From assembly GCA_965372355.1 (NCBI GenBank), contig CBDVBZ010000010.1, forward strand, positions 1 through 43,486: DNA of 43,486 bases, in the 5' to 3' direction. How positions within the stretch are numbered: position 1 is the first letter of the stretch; each line of letters opens with the position of its first letter. The translations under genes were made by a program, and so were the position numbers. Below, piece by piece: positions 1 through 8,408 of the stretch. This stretch comes from CBDVBZ01 sp965372355. Its GTDB lineage: Bacteria; Krumholzibacteriota; Krumholzibacteriia; WVZY01. The notes beneath the pieces are model-generated. The model saw only the letters and a program-made list of their open reading frames with translations. It was not told where the DNA came from and did no database searches.

Positions 1-60
1 GCCCGATCTGTAGTGGCGGAAGAAGTGGCAGATGGGAATCGGAGACGGAACGCGCCTCAC

Positions 61-1857
61 TCACTTGATCCTGACGAAGCAGTCCGCGGCAAAGTTGTAC
101 ACGTCACGCCCTTCGGGCGACATCTGACCGGAGATACTGTTGAAATAGACGTCGACCCGGGCGGTGTCGTTCTCGGCGGTGACGCTCATCACGTCCTTCG
201 GCATCTGCCTCACGTCGATGACTCCCTGTCTGTGAATCTCGATCTGCTCGAACAGCCGATCCGTCGGAACGGTGAGCACGATCTCGCCGCCGCGGAGGAG
301 GACGATGTCCGGCACGTCCTTCTCCCACACCAGCGTGTATTCGTCGCCAAATTCGAGCGAACGCGCCTGGGAATGGATTTTGACTAGATACGTCGCCCCG
401 CCGACCATGAACACACGATCGTTGTCATCCAGCGTGTAGGAGAATCCGCCACTCTGCCGGGCCGCTCGGCGATCGACGTAGACCACCCCCATTTCGTTCA
501 TGATCGCCTGAACCCGGGCGTCGGTCTGTGTCGGCACGCTCGCCGTTTCCGGCTCGCCGATCGTGTCGATCTCGGCGATCGAACCGCCGAACCAGGGCTC
601 GAGCGATTCTGTGCCGTGCGTCTCGACGAGATAACGGAGGATCGCGCTGATCTCCGTACGATCCTCGAACGACACCTCACGCGTCGTCATCTGCACCGAG
701 CCCGCGACGAGCACATCGTTCCGCATCAGGATCTCCGAGAGCCGGTTGGTCTGGCTTCGTCGCGACACGCTGTACGCACCCCACGGCCCGAACGAGGTCA
801 CGAAAGCGATCGCGCACAGTGTGATGGGAATAGCCTTGATGTTCTTCTTGCGGCTGAAGATGAAATACACGGCGATCATCGCCAGCCACGCGGCGAGCAC
901 GAGCAGGAGGTATCGCTTCTCGGTGACCCCGTACTGGTCGATCCGTTTGTAAATCGCCATGAGCAGCATCACGATCGATGGAATAATGAAGATGTAGAAC
1001 CACCGTGAGAAGGTCCCCACCCACCGGTTCTCCTCCCGGTTGCTAACGGGATGCACGAGAAGCAGCGCGAGTATCCCCACGGCGGCGACGCTCGATACGA
1101 GGTAACCGATCCATCCGCTCGGCCACTGCGTCGTGATGACGACCTTGAACAGATAGGTGGTGAGGATCGTGAGGTAGACGACAACGAGCGGGATCAGGAT
1201 GTACTGTGCGAACACTTTGAGGCCGCGCGGGTAGTCGCGAACGTCCTCCAGCCCGCGAAGGTCGCCGCGCACGCCGCCGACGAACACCCACGTGTTGAAC
1301 ACAAAGGCGACGACAATCCAGAGGCGCCCGTAGGTCTCGTCTTCGATTGAGACACCGAACAACTTGTCGATTGCCACAAGCGCGATCGTGAGGCCGAGGT
1401 AGATGACAACCGAGTAGATGGCCGCCGTCAAGAAGCGGAGGAATAGCGACTTGTTATACTGCCAGAAGCCGTTGACGCCCGCGCCCATAAAGGCAAGAAA
1501 CGCCACCAACAGGTGGAGACCGACGTTGAACTGGACGAAACGAGTGACGGTGACCTCGGAGAGCGGTCTCGAGAGCGACAGGTAGTAGGCGACGAGCGCG
1601 ACGATACCCGCCAACGCCAGCGCCACACGGCGTGCCCGCGACCAGGCGAGCGTCTCGCCTGCCGTGGCGAGGGCGAAGAAGAGCGGGATGCCGAGCTGGG
1701 CGGCGAAGATGCCCTTGATCCAGCTGTCCGCGTCGCTTCGATCGACGACGACCAGCGCGCACACCGCGGCGGCCGCCGCGGCAAGAAGAACGAACGGGAA
1801 GCGCATGAACGAGTCGCGCGCTTCAACGACGATATATCGGAGGGAACGGAGTCGCAT
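61..1857 (-). CDS. Polytopic membrane protein with DUF4153-like core and soluble C-terminal domain
   Basis: The protein is about 598 aa. Its first ~370 residues are a run of roughly 11-12 hydrophobic segments separated by short basic loops. After them comes a ~220-residue hydrophilic tail rich in beta-type sequence, presumably on one face of the membrane. The membrane part resembles DUF4153 proteins, which have no established biochemical function. I chose the ATG at 1855-1857 over the in-frame TTG two codons upstream (1861-1863). Neither has a clear Shine-Dalgarno sequence. It lies on the same strand as the tRNA genes just upstream but looks like a separate unit. The tail contains a short stretch resembling a beta-sandwich but I recognise no named domain in it. 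The family call is moderate; a membrane protein is certain. Confidence 0.75.
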   Translation of the reverse strand: MRLRSLRYIVVEARDSFMRFPFVLLAAAAAAVCALVVVDRSDADSWIKGIFAAQLGIPLFFALATAGETLAWSRARRVALALAGIVALVAYYLSLSRPLSEVTVTRFVQFNVGLHLLVAFLAFMGAGVNGFWQYNKSLFLRFLTAAIYSVVIYLGLTIALVAIDKLFGVSIEDETYGRLWIVVAFVFNTWVFVGGVRGDLRGLEDVRDYPRGLKVFAQYILIPLVVVYLTILTTYLFKVVITTQWPSGWIGYLVSSVAAVGILALLLVHPVSNREENRWVGTFSRWFYIFIIPSIVMLLMAIYKRIDQYGVTEKRYLLLVLAAWLAMIAVYFIFSRKKNIKAIPITLCAIAFVTSFGPWGAYSVSRRSQTNRLSEILMRNDVLVAGSVQMTTREVSFEDRTEISAILRYLVETHGTESLEPWFGGSIAEIDTIGEPETASVPTQTDARVQAIMNEMGVVYVDRRAARQSGGFSYTLDDNDRVFMVGGATYLVKIHSQARSLEFGDEYTLVWEKDVPDIVLLRGGEIVLTVPTDRLFEQIEIHRQGVIDVRQMPKDVMSVTAENDTARVDVYFNSISGQMSPEGRDVYNFAADCFVRIK

Positions 1858-1977
1858 GGGCAAACACCCGCGGCAGGTCGTGGCTGCTCACTGCGAGCGG
1901 ACTCGCCAACGGTACGTCACCGCCTCGATCGCTGTCAAGAAACGCCTTCTCCGCGAATGGGTTGAAAGCGCGTAGAA

Positions 1978-2053
1978 TGGAGGCGGCACCCGGATTCGAA
2001 CCGGGGAATAACGATTTTGCAGACCGTCGCCTTAGCCACTTGGCTATGCCGCC
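1978..2053 (-). tRNA. tRNA-Cys (GCA anticodon), CCA encoded
   Basis: The minus strand folds as a full cloverleaf. The acceptor stem GGCGGCA pairs with TGCCGCC, followed by discriminator T and an encoded CCA (plus-strand TGG at 1978-1980). The anticodon loop is CTGCAAA, giving anticodon GCA for cysteine. The T arm has the normal GGTTCGAATCC core. The body is 73 nt without CCA. Confidence 0.97.
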
Positions 2054-2185
2054 TCGTAAGTGCTTCAGATGTGTAATGTACTGGTATCTTAACCGGGTAG
2101 CCGGGTGAAATCAATGGAGGTTTTGGGTAACTCGCGTGCAGAAGACCACAAGTTGGCTGCGGCCCCCGGAAGGCTGGAAAGCACA

Positions 2186-2260
2186 ATGCCGGTTCAGCTG
2201 CGCGCGGAGCGCGTCTGCTGCAACCGACATACGTATGGCTGCCCTCTGGGTCAGCCATAC
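2186..2260. repeat. Paired-hairpin repeat element, copy A
   Basis: A 45-nt imperfect hairpin (2186-2230; arms ATGCCGGTT and AACCGACAT, upper stem CGCGC/GCGCG) is followed by AC. A second, 28-nt hairpin follows (2233-2260; arms GTATGGCTG and CAGCCATAC, with one unpaired T before the 3' arm). It lies between tRNA-Cys and tRNA-Gly. Its architecture matches copy B at 12164-12241, and differences between the copies fall in paired positions. Function is unknown. Confidence 0.8.
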
Positions 2261-2267
2261 GCAAAAA

Positions 2268-2342
2268 TGGAGCGGGAAACGGGACTTGAACCCGCGACAT
2301 TCACGTTGGCAACGTGACGCTCTACCACTGAGCTATTCCCGC
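2268..2342 (-). tRNA. tRNA-Gly (GCC anticodon), CCA encoded
   Basis: The minus strand gives acceptor GCGGGAA pairing with TTCCCGC, a D arm with AGCTCAGTGGTAGAGC, anticodon loop TTGCCAA (anticodon GCC, glycine) and T arm GCGGGTTCAAGTCCCGT. Discriminator T and CCA are encoded (plus-strand TGG at 2268-2270). It lies 214 bp upstream of tRNA-Cys on the same strand. Confidence 0.97.
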
Positions 2343-2386
2343 TCCGTAACCGAGGCGATTATAAGACGTAACGCGCTAATGTCAAC

Positions 2387-2532
2387 GGGATTCCCGCGTG
2401 GACACTTCTTGCTCCCTGAGCCAAGGGGATTCCGCGTGAACAGGTTCTGGCCCCCGCAACAAGGAGATTCCCGGTGGACAGGTCCGGGTCCCCGCAACAA
2501 GGGGATTCCCGCAACAAGAGGATTCCGCGCGG
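2387..2532. repeat. Array of 38-bp direct repeats, degenerate at one end
   Basis: Three consecutive 38-bp units (2387-2424, 2425-2462, 2463-2500) begin with GGGGATTCCC-like sequence; the last two end in CCCCGCAACAA. A 17-bp deleted unit (2501-2517) and a partial unit (2518-2532) follow. There are no unique spacers. The array sits immediately downstream of the SPOR lipoprotein gene. A related stretch (TTCCCGCAACAGG) recurs near 22878, next to a strong hairpin. Confidence 0.75.
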
Positions 2533-2552
2533 TTCAGACGCCCCCTGCCTGC

Positions 2553-3134
2553 CTATCCCTTCTCCGGCACAGGTGTTTCGGGGGTCGGCTTTGGAAACCG
2601 CACCTCGGAGGTAACGATCCACGCATCCTTGTAGCCCTTCGCCTGGCACTTGAGGCGCAGGCGATCCGCCTCCTCGCGCGAGCGACAGTCGCCCACTCTT
2701 ACCTTGTAGATCTCGTCCACGAGCTCGACATACGCGGGCTCGTTTAGACGCATTTCTACTTCCGTCTTGAACTGTTCCGCCCGGTGGCGATCCCCGGTGG
2801 CGAATACCTGGACCCGGAACCCCGCTCCGGTCATCGTCAACGAGTCGACAGCGACATCCTCGACGATCGGCGCCACCTCTTCCACCTCGACGGCTTCTAC
2901 CGCAAACGCCCCTTCGGCGACCGGGGTCTCCTCGAAGACATCGACCCGGTCCGCCTCCCGGCGCATCGCACCCTCCTCAGGCGGTGGCACCTGTCCCTCG
3001 GACTCGAAGCGGTACGGTTCGTCATCCGGAGCGGTCGCCGCCGTGGGCTTTTCTTGAGTGGCCGCGCAACCCGTAAACGCCATCACAGCAGATACCACCA
3101 ACAAGCAACAACAAACATAAAAGCATAAACGCAT
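2553..3134 (-). CDS. SPOR-domain lipoprotein
   Basis: The 193-aa product starts with a lipoprotein signal peptide: a Cys-rich hydrophobic core ending in the lipobox AFTGC, so Cys23 would be lipidated. A long acidic Glu/Val/Pro-rich linker follows (residues ~25-100). The C-terminus (~105-180) has the pattern of a SPOR domain, with an FRVQVFATGD strand, a helix, and a YKVRVGD strand. SPOR domains bind denuded glycan strands of septal peptidoglycan, so an envelope or division-site role is likely. The start has AAGGAC six bases upstream. It is the last gene of the envelope run, 52 bp after the aminotransferase gene. Confidence 0.85.
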   Translation of the reverse strand: MRLCFYVCCCLLVVSAVMAFTGCAATQEKPTAATAPDDEPYRFESEGQVPPPEEGAMRREADRVDVFEETPVAEGAFAVEAVEVEEVAPIVEDVAVDSLTMTGAGFRVQVFATGDRHRAEQFKTEVEMRLNEPAYVELVDEIYKVRVGDCRSREEADRLRLKCQAKGYKDAWIVTSEVRFPKPTPETPVPEKG

Positions 3135-3186
3135 TACGAAGTCCTTTTGTCATCCATCACGCGCCGGCAGCCAACACCGTCAAAAC

Positions 3187-4296
3187 TCACACAGACACCT
3201 CAATTTTGTCGAGCGTTTCTGCAATGTGGTCCGCCTGTTCGATCGAGAGCGTCGGGTAGATGGGCAGCGATATAAGCTCGTCGCAAAGGCGCTCGGTGAC
3301 CGGAAACGCCCCCTTCTTGTAACCCAAGAACTGATACCCCGGCTGGAAATGAATCGGCATGGCGATGTGCTTGCCCCAGCCGATTCCCGCACGGTCGAGC
3401 CCGTCGTGCACGAGATGGCGATGGGCGTGGCGGGTGGCGAGAATATGATAGACGGGCTCACTGTCCGGCGGAATGGTCTGAAACGCGTAGCCGCGGCCGT
3501 TCACCTTTGACCGAATTCTGTCGGCCAGTTGTCTTCTCGTCTCATTCCACTCATCGAGGTGGCCAAGCTTGATCTCGAGCACGGCCGCCTGAAGACTATC
3601 GAGCCGGCTGTTATACCCCACCGCGTCGTGAGTGTTCTTTTGCCCCTGAGCATGATGGCGTAGCCGCCGGATCCTGTCCGCCAGCGCCGGGTCATTCGTC
3701 GTGACCGCGCCGCCATCGCCAAACGCGGACAGATTCTTTGTCGGATAAAACGAGAACGCCGCCATGGTCCCCAGCGATCCGACCTTCTTGCCCTTGTACG
3801 TTGCCCCGTGCGCCTGGCAGGCATCCTCGATCACCGCCAGGTCGTGCCGCGACGCGATAGCCAGGAGTGCGTCCATGTCGCACGGCTCCCCGAACAAATG
3901 GATCGGGATAATCGCCCGCGTCCGCTCGGTAATCGCATCGGCCACGGCATCCGGGTCGATGCAGAACGTGTCGTCCCGAACATCGGCCAGAACGGGCGTG
4001 GCTCCGGTGCGTGCGATCACCTCGACCGCCGCGATAAACACATTGGGCGGTGTGATCACCTCGTCGCCCGGACCGATGCTCAGTGCCTTCAACGCCAGAA
4101 AAAGAGCGTCGGTACCCGAGTTCACCCCGACGGCATCCCGGCACTCGCAGTAACGGGCAAACGCCGTCTCGAACGACTCCAGACGCGACCCAAGCACGAA
4201 ATCCGTGGCGTCAACCGCACTCCGAATCGCTTCCAGGAGTTCGTCTCGAATCGATTCGTTCTGTGACGCCAGATCGAGAAACGGTACTTTTGGCAT
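3187..4296 (-). CDS. DegT/DnrJ/EryC1/StrS-family sugar aminotransferase
   Basis: The 369-aa protein is a PLP-dependent fold-type I aminotransferase of the kind that aminates nucleotide-linked keto-sugars. It has the family N-terminus VPFLDL, the GVNSGTDAL cofactor loop (~57-65), Asp158 in VIEDACQAHGA, and the PLP-binding Lys187 in YPTKNLSAFGDGGA. The start at 4294-4296 was preferred over an upstream in-frame ATG because homology begins at MPKVPFLDL and a GAGGGT Shine-Dalgarno precedes it. Its place among glycosyltransferases implies an amino-sugar in the glycan made here. The exact substrate (for example a UDP-4-keto or 3-keto sugar) cannot be read from sequence. Confidence 0.92.
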   Translation of the reverse strand: MPKVPFLDLASQNESIRDELLEAIRSAVDATDFVLGSRLESFETAFARYCECRDAVGVNSGTDALFLALKALSIGPGDEVITPPNVFIAAVEVIARTGATPVLADVRDDTFCIDPDAVADAITERTRAIIPIHLFGEPCDMDALLAIASRHDLAVIEDACQAHGATYKGKKVGSLGTMAAFSFYPTKNLSAFGDGGAVTTNDPALADRIRRLRHHAQGQKNTHDAVGYNSRLDSLQAAVLEIKLGHLDEWNETRRQLADRIRSKVNGRGYAFQTIPPDSEPVYHILATRHAHRHLVHDGLDRAGIGWGKHIAMPIHFQPGYQFLGYKKGAFPVTERLCDELISLPIYPTLSIEQADHIAETLDKIEVSV

Positions 4297-4446
4297 TCGA
4301 TACCCTCGTTGACCAGGGAGCCGGTTGCGCGCACAACCGGGCCACAGCAAAACGGATCACAGCGCCGATTACGCTATCACACGCGATCAAACGTGGCCAG
4401 ATGTTTCGGGCGGTCCCGCAAGCACAAAGAATCCGTAACACTTTAT

Positions 4447-4493
4447 ATCACAGCCGGATGGGCGTCCCATCTCAGATCACAGCCGAAGGGCGG
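4447..4493. repeat. Two 18-bp direct repeats, each with a hairpin
   Basis: The sequence ATCACAGCCGRAKGGGCG occurs at 4447-4464 and, slightly varied, at 4476-4493. The first copy overlaps a perfect hairpin, GATGGG-CGT-CCCATC (4457-4471). The second overlaps GGGC-GGTT-GCCC just after it. They lie downstream of the glycosyltransferase gene in the 248-bp gap before the aminotransferase gene. No U-tract follows, so a terminator role is unsupported. Confidence 0.5.
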
Positions 4494-4495
4494 TT

Positions 4496-4592
4496 GCCCG
4501 CCGCGTGGGCCTGCGGCCCCGATGGCTCGCGCGCCATGGCGAGGCTACCCGCCGCGCGGGTCTGCGGCCCCGATGGCCTCGCGCGCCATGGC
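4496..4592. repeat. Tandem duplication of the 3' end of the glycosyltransferase gene
   Basis: Two 45-46-bp copies (4496-4540 and 4547-4592) differ by one indel and a few substitutions. The second lies inside the coding sequence and encodes its last ~14 residues; the first is outside, beyond the stop codon at 4545-4547. The unit is very GC-rich and contains CGCGCG and CCATGG palindromes. Confidence 0.7.
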
Positions 4593-5690
4593 AACAACCT
4601 TCTCTTTTTGCATCTCCATACCGAACGTCGTGCGCAACCGCCGGCTCGCTGCTTCCGCCATCTTGGCCGCGGCCGCTTCGTCCGATAGGACGCGTCTGAT
4701 TTGTTTGGCGATTGCCTTTGGCTCCCCCGCCGGCAGATACTCGTTCTCCGCCTCGAAGGGCAGACCGTTCATCGCAACCGGGCTGCCAACCACGGGTAGC
4801 CCCGCCGCCACGGCGGCGAGCACGTTGAGCCTCAGCCCGCCTCCAAACCGCGATGGGGCGACCAGACACGAGGCGCGATGCAGATATGGCCGCACATCCG
4901 ATACCCGGCCAACCACCTCGACCTCGGGGAGCAGCCCAAAAAATGCGACCTCGCTCGGCAGGCTGTCCCCCACGATCGTGATCGAGATGCCGGGCACATC
5001 GTTGATGTGCGGATATATCTTGCGGATAAAGAACTCGAGTGCATCGAGGTTGGACACTTCCTCAAGCCCTCCCAAAAAGAGAACTTCGCCCGTGTTGCGC
5101 TGCATACCCGACGGCACGTGCCACTCCACATCCACCCCAAACGGAAGCACCGATGCCGTACAGCGGCCCCGGCAGATTTTATCCACGACGTCTTTGTCGC
5201 TCTCGGTAAGAGCCCACACGCGGTTTGCAGCCCGGTACGTGTGGAGCTCTTCGGGACGTTCCATCAGCCATCTTCGGACCGCATGGATCTTCTTGAACAG
5301 GTTTCTCTCCAGAAGCGAGATCTGGTGGTTGATCAGCAGATCGATCTCGAAGGTCAGAAGGACCGTCTTTTCTTTGGGAAAAACCTTCGATGCCCGGTGA
5401 AGCTGCCAGAAGCAAACGATCACTAGATCGAAGGACTCGTGTGACAGAGACCGGGCCTCCCGGAGCAGCGCGCCGGGGCAGTCCACGAGTTGCTTCATCG
5501 AGCGCCGAATGATCATCGACTTGAGCCGATAGAACATTCCATAAACAATCTTGTGGAATAGAGATCTCCGGTTGGGGGCCATGACCGGGATCACCCGGGC
5601 GCAGTACGCCTCGAGCTCCCGCGCCGCTTCCATGTCCTCCCTGGACCGAGCAAGGGCGAGGACCGTCACGTCGAATTCCCCGCCCAGCAT
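4545..5690 (-). CDS. GT4-like glycosyltransferase; true start probably upstream
   Basis: The 381 aa from the only ATG form a GT-B glycosyltransferase. A central GGLEEVSNLDALEFF element and a C-terminal nucleotide-sugar-binding half are visible. Homology extends further upstream: the same frame reads KILLVSPVVPYPADQGPR, the usual first strand and donor loop of such enzymes, between 5691 and 5768. No ATG, GTG or TTG exists between there and the TAG at 5808-5810, which is the stop of the preceding gene. Possible non-standard starts are CTG (5787-5789, after GAAGGGGG) or ATT (5763-5765, after GAAGGAG). Donor and acceptor are unknown. The gene ends in a duplicated 46-bp unit. Confidence 0.85.
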   Translation of the reverse strand: MLGGEFDVTVLALARSREDMEAARELEAYCARVIPVMAPNRRSLFHKIVYGMFYRLKSMIIRRSMKQLVDCPGALLREARSLSHESFDLVIVCFWQLHRASKVFPKEKTVLLTFEIDLLINHQISLLERNLFKKIHAVRRWLMERPEELHTYRAANRVWALTESDKDVVDKICRGRCTASVLPFGVDVEWHVPSGMQRNTGEVLFLGGLEEVSNLDALEFFIRKIYPHINDVPGISITIVGDSLPSEVAFFGLLPEVEVVGRVSDVRPYLHRASCLVAPSRFGGGLRLNVLAAVAAGLPVVGSPVAMNGLPFEAENEYLPAGEPKAIAKQIRRVLSDEAAAAKMAEAASRRLRTTFGMEMQKEKVVAMAREAIGAADPRGG

Positions 5691-5807
5691 CCGGGTCAGC
5701 GACAGCAGCGTCTCCCGCGGGCCCTGGTCGGCCGGATACGGGACAACGGGACTGACGAGTAGAATCTTCGCGCGCGCTCCTTCGATCAGAAGGCCCCCTT
5801 CGGGATA

Positions 5808-8408
5808 CTAGCGTGTCAGGAAATGACGAACCCGCACATCGACGCACCGTGTACCATCGTACGAGTCCTCATTATACAGCAGATCTCTCATTGTGACATT
5901 CGACGACCCGTTGCCGTAGCCGATCTCGAATCGCAGCGCGTATGTCCCCTCGCGCAGATCCCTCGGCAGCCGGATCGGCACCGTTTCGTACAATTCACGA
6001 CCGATGGGCCACATTTCGGGTGTGAAGAACCCTCCAAACGGCATGTGCAGGATATCATGCCGCACCCGTCCTCCCCCTCGCTCCCCGATCAGCCGCACAT
6101 ACCGGTCGCCGGGATACGACCGCTGGGAGCTGAAATAGTCAACCTTCTCCAACCGCACGCGCAGGATGATCGGCAATTCGGACGGTGGCTCACTGTCCCG
6201 CCGGTAGCGGATCGACAACTCGATTTCCTCTCCCGCCAGGGCCTCCTCGGGAAAAACCGCAACGCCCGTCACTCGCGGAGCACCCGCCTCGACACGCGTC
6301 TCGCAGGCGCCAAGCAGCACTGGCGGCGGCTCTGAGAACGGCAGGTTCGGAAACCACGAGAACCGGTCCGGCAACCCATCCCCCACTTCGTAGACCACGT
6401 ACCCGTTCCGTTCGTATACGATCTTCAGCGCTTCTGACATACCACCCAGCTTCGATTTTATGATCTCAAGAGCCCACGAATCCCAGTCGCCAAAGCCCGT
6501 ATGATAGCGCGCGCCCGGTGTTCCATCGAGGATGACATAGTCGACCCCATATCTCTCGAATACGCCGACTGCCTCCATGGGTGTCGTGTACTGTGAAAGA
6601 ACGTTCCCCACCGCCTTCGCCCGTGCCACACGATCCGACGCGATCCCTCCCCCAAGGCCACGGGGAAGACCCACGACCTTGACATTGCACCAGGCGCTGA
6701 TCGCGTAGCTCGTCAACCGGTCGCTCAGGACGACACTCCCCGGCGCGACCTCCGCGTTGATGAACTCGACGAGATTTCTCGAACGCTGATCCGTTGCCGC
6801 CGCCCTGCGTTGCGTCCTCGCGGCACGCACATCACTCCTCCACTCGCGCACCCCCGGCATCATCAATTCCACACACAGAAACAACAGAACGAGCCCGATC
6901 AGTTTTTGCCAAAGCGTCCCGTGACGTGCCCACCCGATGAGCGCCCCTACAACCAACGCGATAATGATCCACACAGGAATGTTCAGGAGGATCGCATTCG
7001 CAAGCCCGAGATCTCCCGTGTAGATCCACGGAACCACCAACGGGTTGAGTGCAATAAGAACCGGCGGCAAGGTGAGCACCAGACTCATGAGGGCGAACCG
7101 CCGATGTCGGCGTATGAACAACAGTCCGGGAATCAGAGCGAGCCCAGCCAGAAACAGAAGCCCGTTGTCCGCGGCGATCGCCGCGGGGCTCGGGACAAAG
7201 CAAGCATCACCGATCTCAGAGAAAAAAAGCAGACGCTCGTAGGCGCCATAGCCGCCCTCCAACGGTCCCGAGACGCCGACCTTCCAAACGACACCCCCGA
7301 CCACGCATGCCGCCGACGCCACGGCGATCTTGATCAGGCTCCGCAGATCGAGCGAGAAGAGCCTGCAAAACACAAACAGCGAGACAAACATCACGCCAAA
7401 ATGAACGACCAGGACCCCATGCGCGAGAGATCCACCTACAAGAAGCACACACAGCGCGACAAGCGTGCCGCCGTGCGGTCGCCGGCAGTATTCCACAACC
7501 ATCGCGAAGAGAAGCCACAGAAAGACCATGGCCAGGTGCGGGCCAAACCCGGCCGTCGCCAGAAAGTGCGGGCCGACGCCCGCCTGAAACGTCGCGAACA
7601 GTGCAACGGCCACGAGGGCGTAGACAAATCCCGGCAGAAGAAGCCTTGCAAACGCATAGAATGCAAGCACGGCCACAGGTGCCAGAAAAACGCCCGACCA
7701 ACGCCACACGGTCACGGGGTCCACACCGGCGAGCTGTGACACCGCCGCCATAACGGGATGAAACAAGCCCTTGCGAGGATCCGCCCCCGACTCGGGGCCC
7801 GACTCCGAGCCCGGCCTGGAACGCCACTCCGAGCCCGACGGCAAGACGGGAGCCAGAACACCTGCCGGCATCAGATCATCGTCGTCCACGATCGCTCTGA
7901 CATAACCCACCTGGTCGTACCCGTCGCCGTACGGATCGAACACCGGCGGGACGGCATAAAAGAAACAGCCAATGACTACGGCGATCAGCAACGTGGGCAA
8001 CAGACGAGGACGCTTCGCCTCCGACGCACTGCCGGAGTCGCCGCTGATGCTTCGCACGAATAGAAAAGCACCGAACAGGACGAAAAGGGCGACCTGGACG
8101 ACAACGAGATACGTGGAGAACGACGCGCCGAGGAGTCGGCAACCCCAGCCGATGAGTACGAACAGACTCAAGCCGAGTAACACATCACACGCGAGTCTCA
8201 CCGAGGCGGACTCGGGGTGAACCCCCAACCACCGCCGCAGTACGGCACCGGACATACAAGACACGAGAGCAAAAACGAGCGCGAAGCGCGCAAAGGCGGG
8301 AAAGATATCAATGAGACCTGACGACACAAGGCCCGCGACCAACAAACCGACGACGGGGAGAGAGAGTACCCCCGAGCGTCTCCGTCGTGTCCCGTCGGTC
8401 TCGTTCAA
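5808..8408 (-). CDS. Large GT-C-like integral membrane protein with periplasmic C-terminal domain
   Basis: About 866 aa with roughly 13 membrane helices in the first ~550 residues and a soluble ~300-residue tail. The first large loop contains FDPYGDGYDQVGYVRAI, an acidic motif placed where GT-C enzymes (ArnT/PMT type) hold their catalytic acidic residues. I infer a lipid-linked-sugar-dependent glycosyltransferase or polymerase. The start is the TTG at 8406-8408, preceded by GAAGGGGAG, and it overlaps the upstream TGA stop (TTGA). The longer in-frame extension to 8597 lies inside the sugar transferase gene and looks non-homologous. The same loop carries a low-complexity GSE/GPESG stretch. The tail (DYVILDGTPG) resembles the soluble part of other GT-C proteins. 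Confidence 0.7.
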   Translation of the reverse strand: MNETDGTRRRRSGVLSLPVVGLLVAGLVSSGLIDIFPAFARFALVFALVSCMSGAVLRRWLGVHPESASVRLACDVLLGLSLFVLIGWGCRLLGASFSTYLVVVQVALFVLFGAFLFVRSISGDSGSASEAKRPRLLPTLLIAVVIGCFFYAVPPVFDPYGDGYDQVGYVRAIVDDDDLMPAGVLAPVLPSGSEWRSRPGSESGPESGADPRKGLFHPVMAAVSQLAGVDPVTVWRWSGVFLAPVAVLAFYAFARLLLPGFVYALVAVALFATFQAGVGPHFLATAGFGPHLAMVFLWLLFAMVVEYCRRPHGGTLVALCVLLVGGSLAHGVLVVHFGVMFVSLFVFCRLFSLDLRSLIKIAVASAACVVGGVVWKVGVSGPLEGGYGAYERLLFFSEIGDACFVPSPAAIAADNGLLFLAGLALIPGLLFIRRHRRFALMSLVLTLPPVLIALNPLVVPWIYTGDLGLANAILLNIPVWIIIALVVGALIGWARHGTLWQKLIGLVLLFLCVELMMPGVREWRSDVRAARTQRRAAATDQRSRNLVEFINAEVAPGSVVLSDRLTSYAISAWCNVKVVGLPRGLGGGIASDRVARAKAVGNVLSQYTTPMEAVGVFERYGVDYVILDGTPGARYHTGFGDWDSWALEIIKSKLGGMSEALKIVYERNGYVVYEVGDGLPDRFSWFPNLPFSEPPPVLLGACETRVEAGAPRVTGVAVFPEEALAGEEIELSIRYRRDSEPPSELPIILRVRLEKVDYFSSQRSYPGDRYVRLIGERGGGRVRHDILHMPFGGFFTPEMWPIGRELYETVPIRLPRDLREGTYALRFEIGYGNGSSNVTMRDLLYNEDSYDGTRCVDVRVRHFLTR

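Noticed and set aside
2387..2532. Possible CRISPR array from the 38-bp repeats
   Set aside because: Units are head-to-tail with no unique spacers, units decay at one end, and no cas genes are present.
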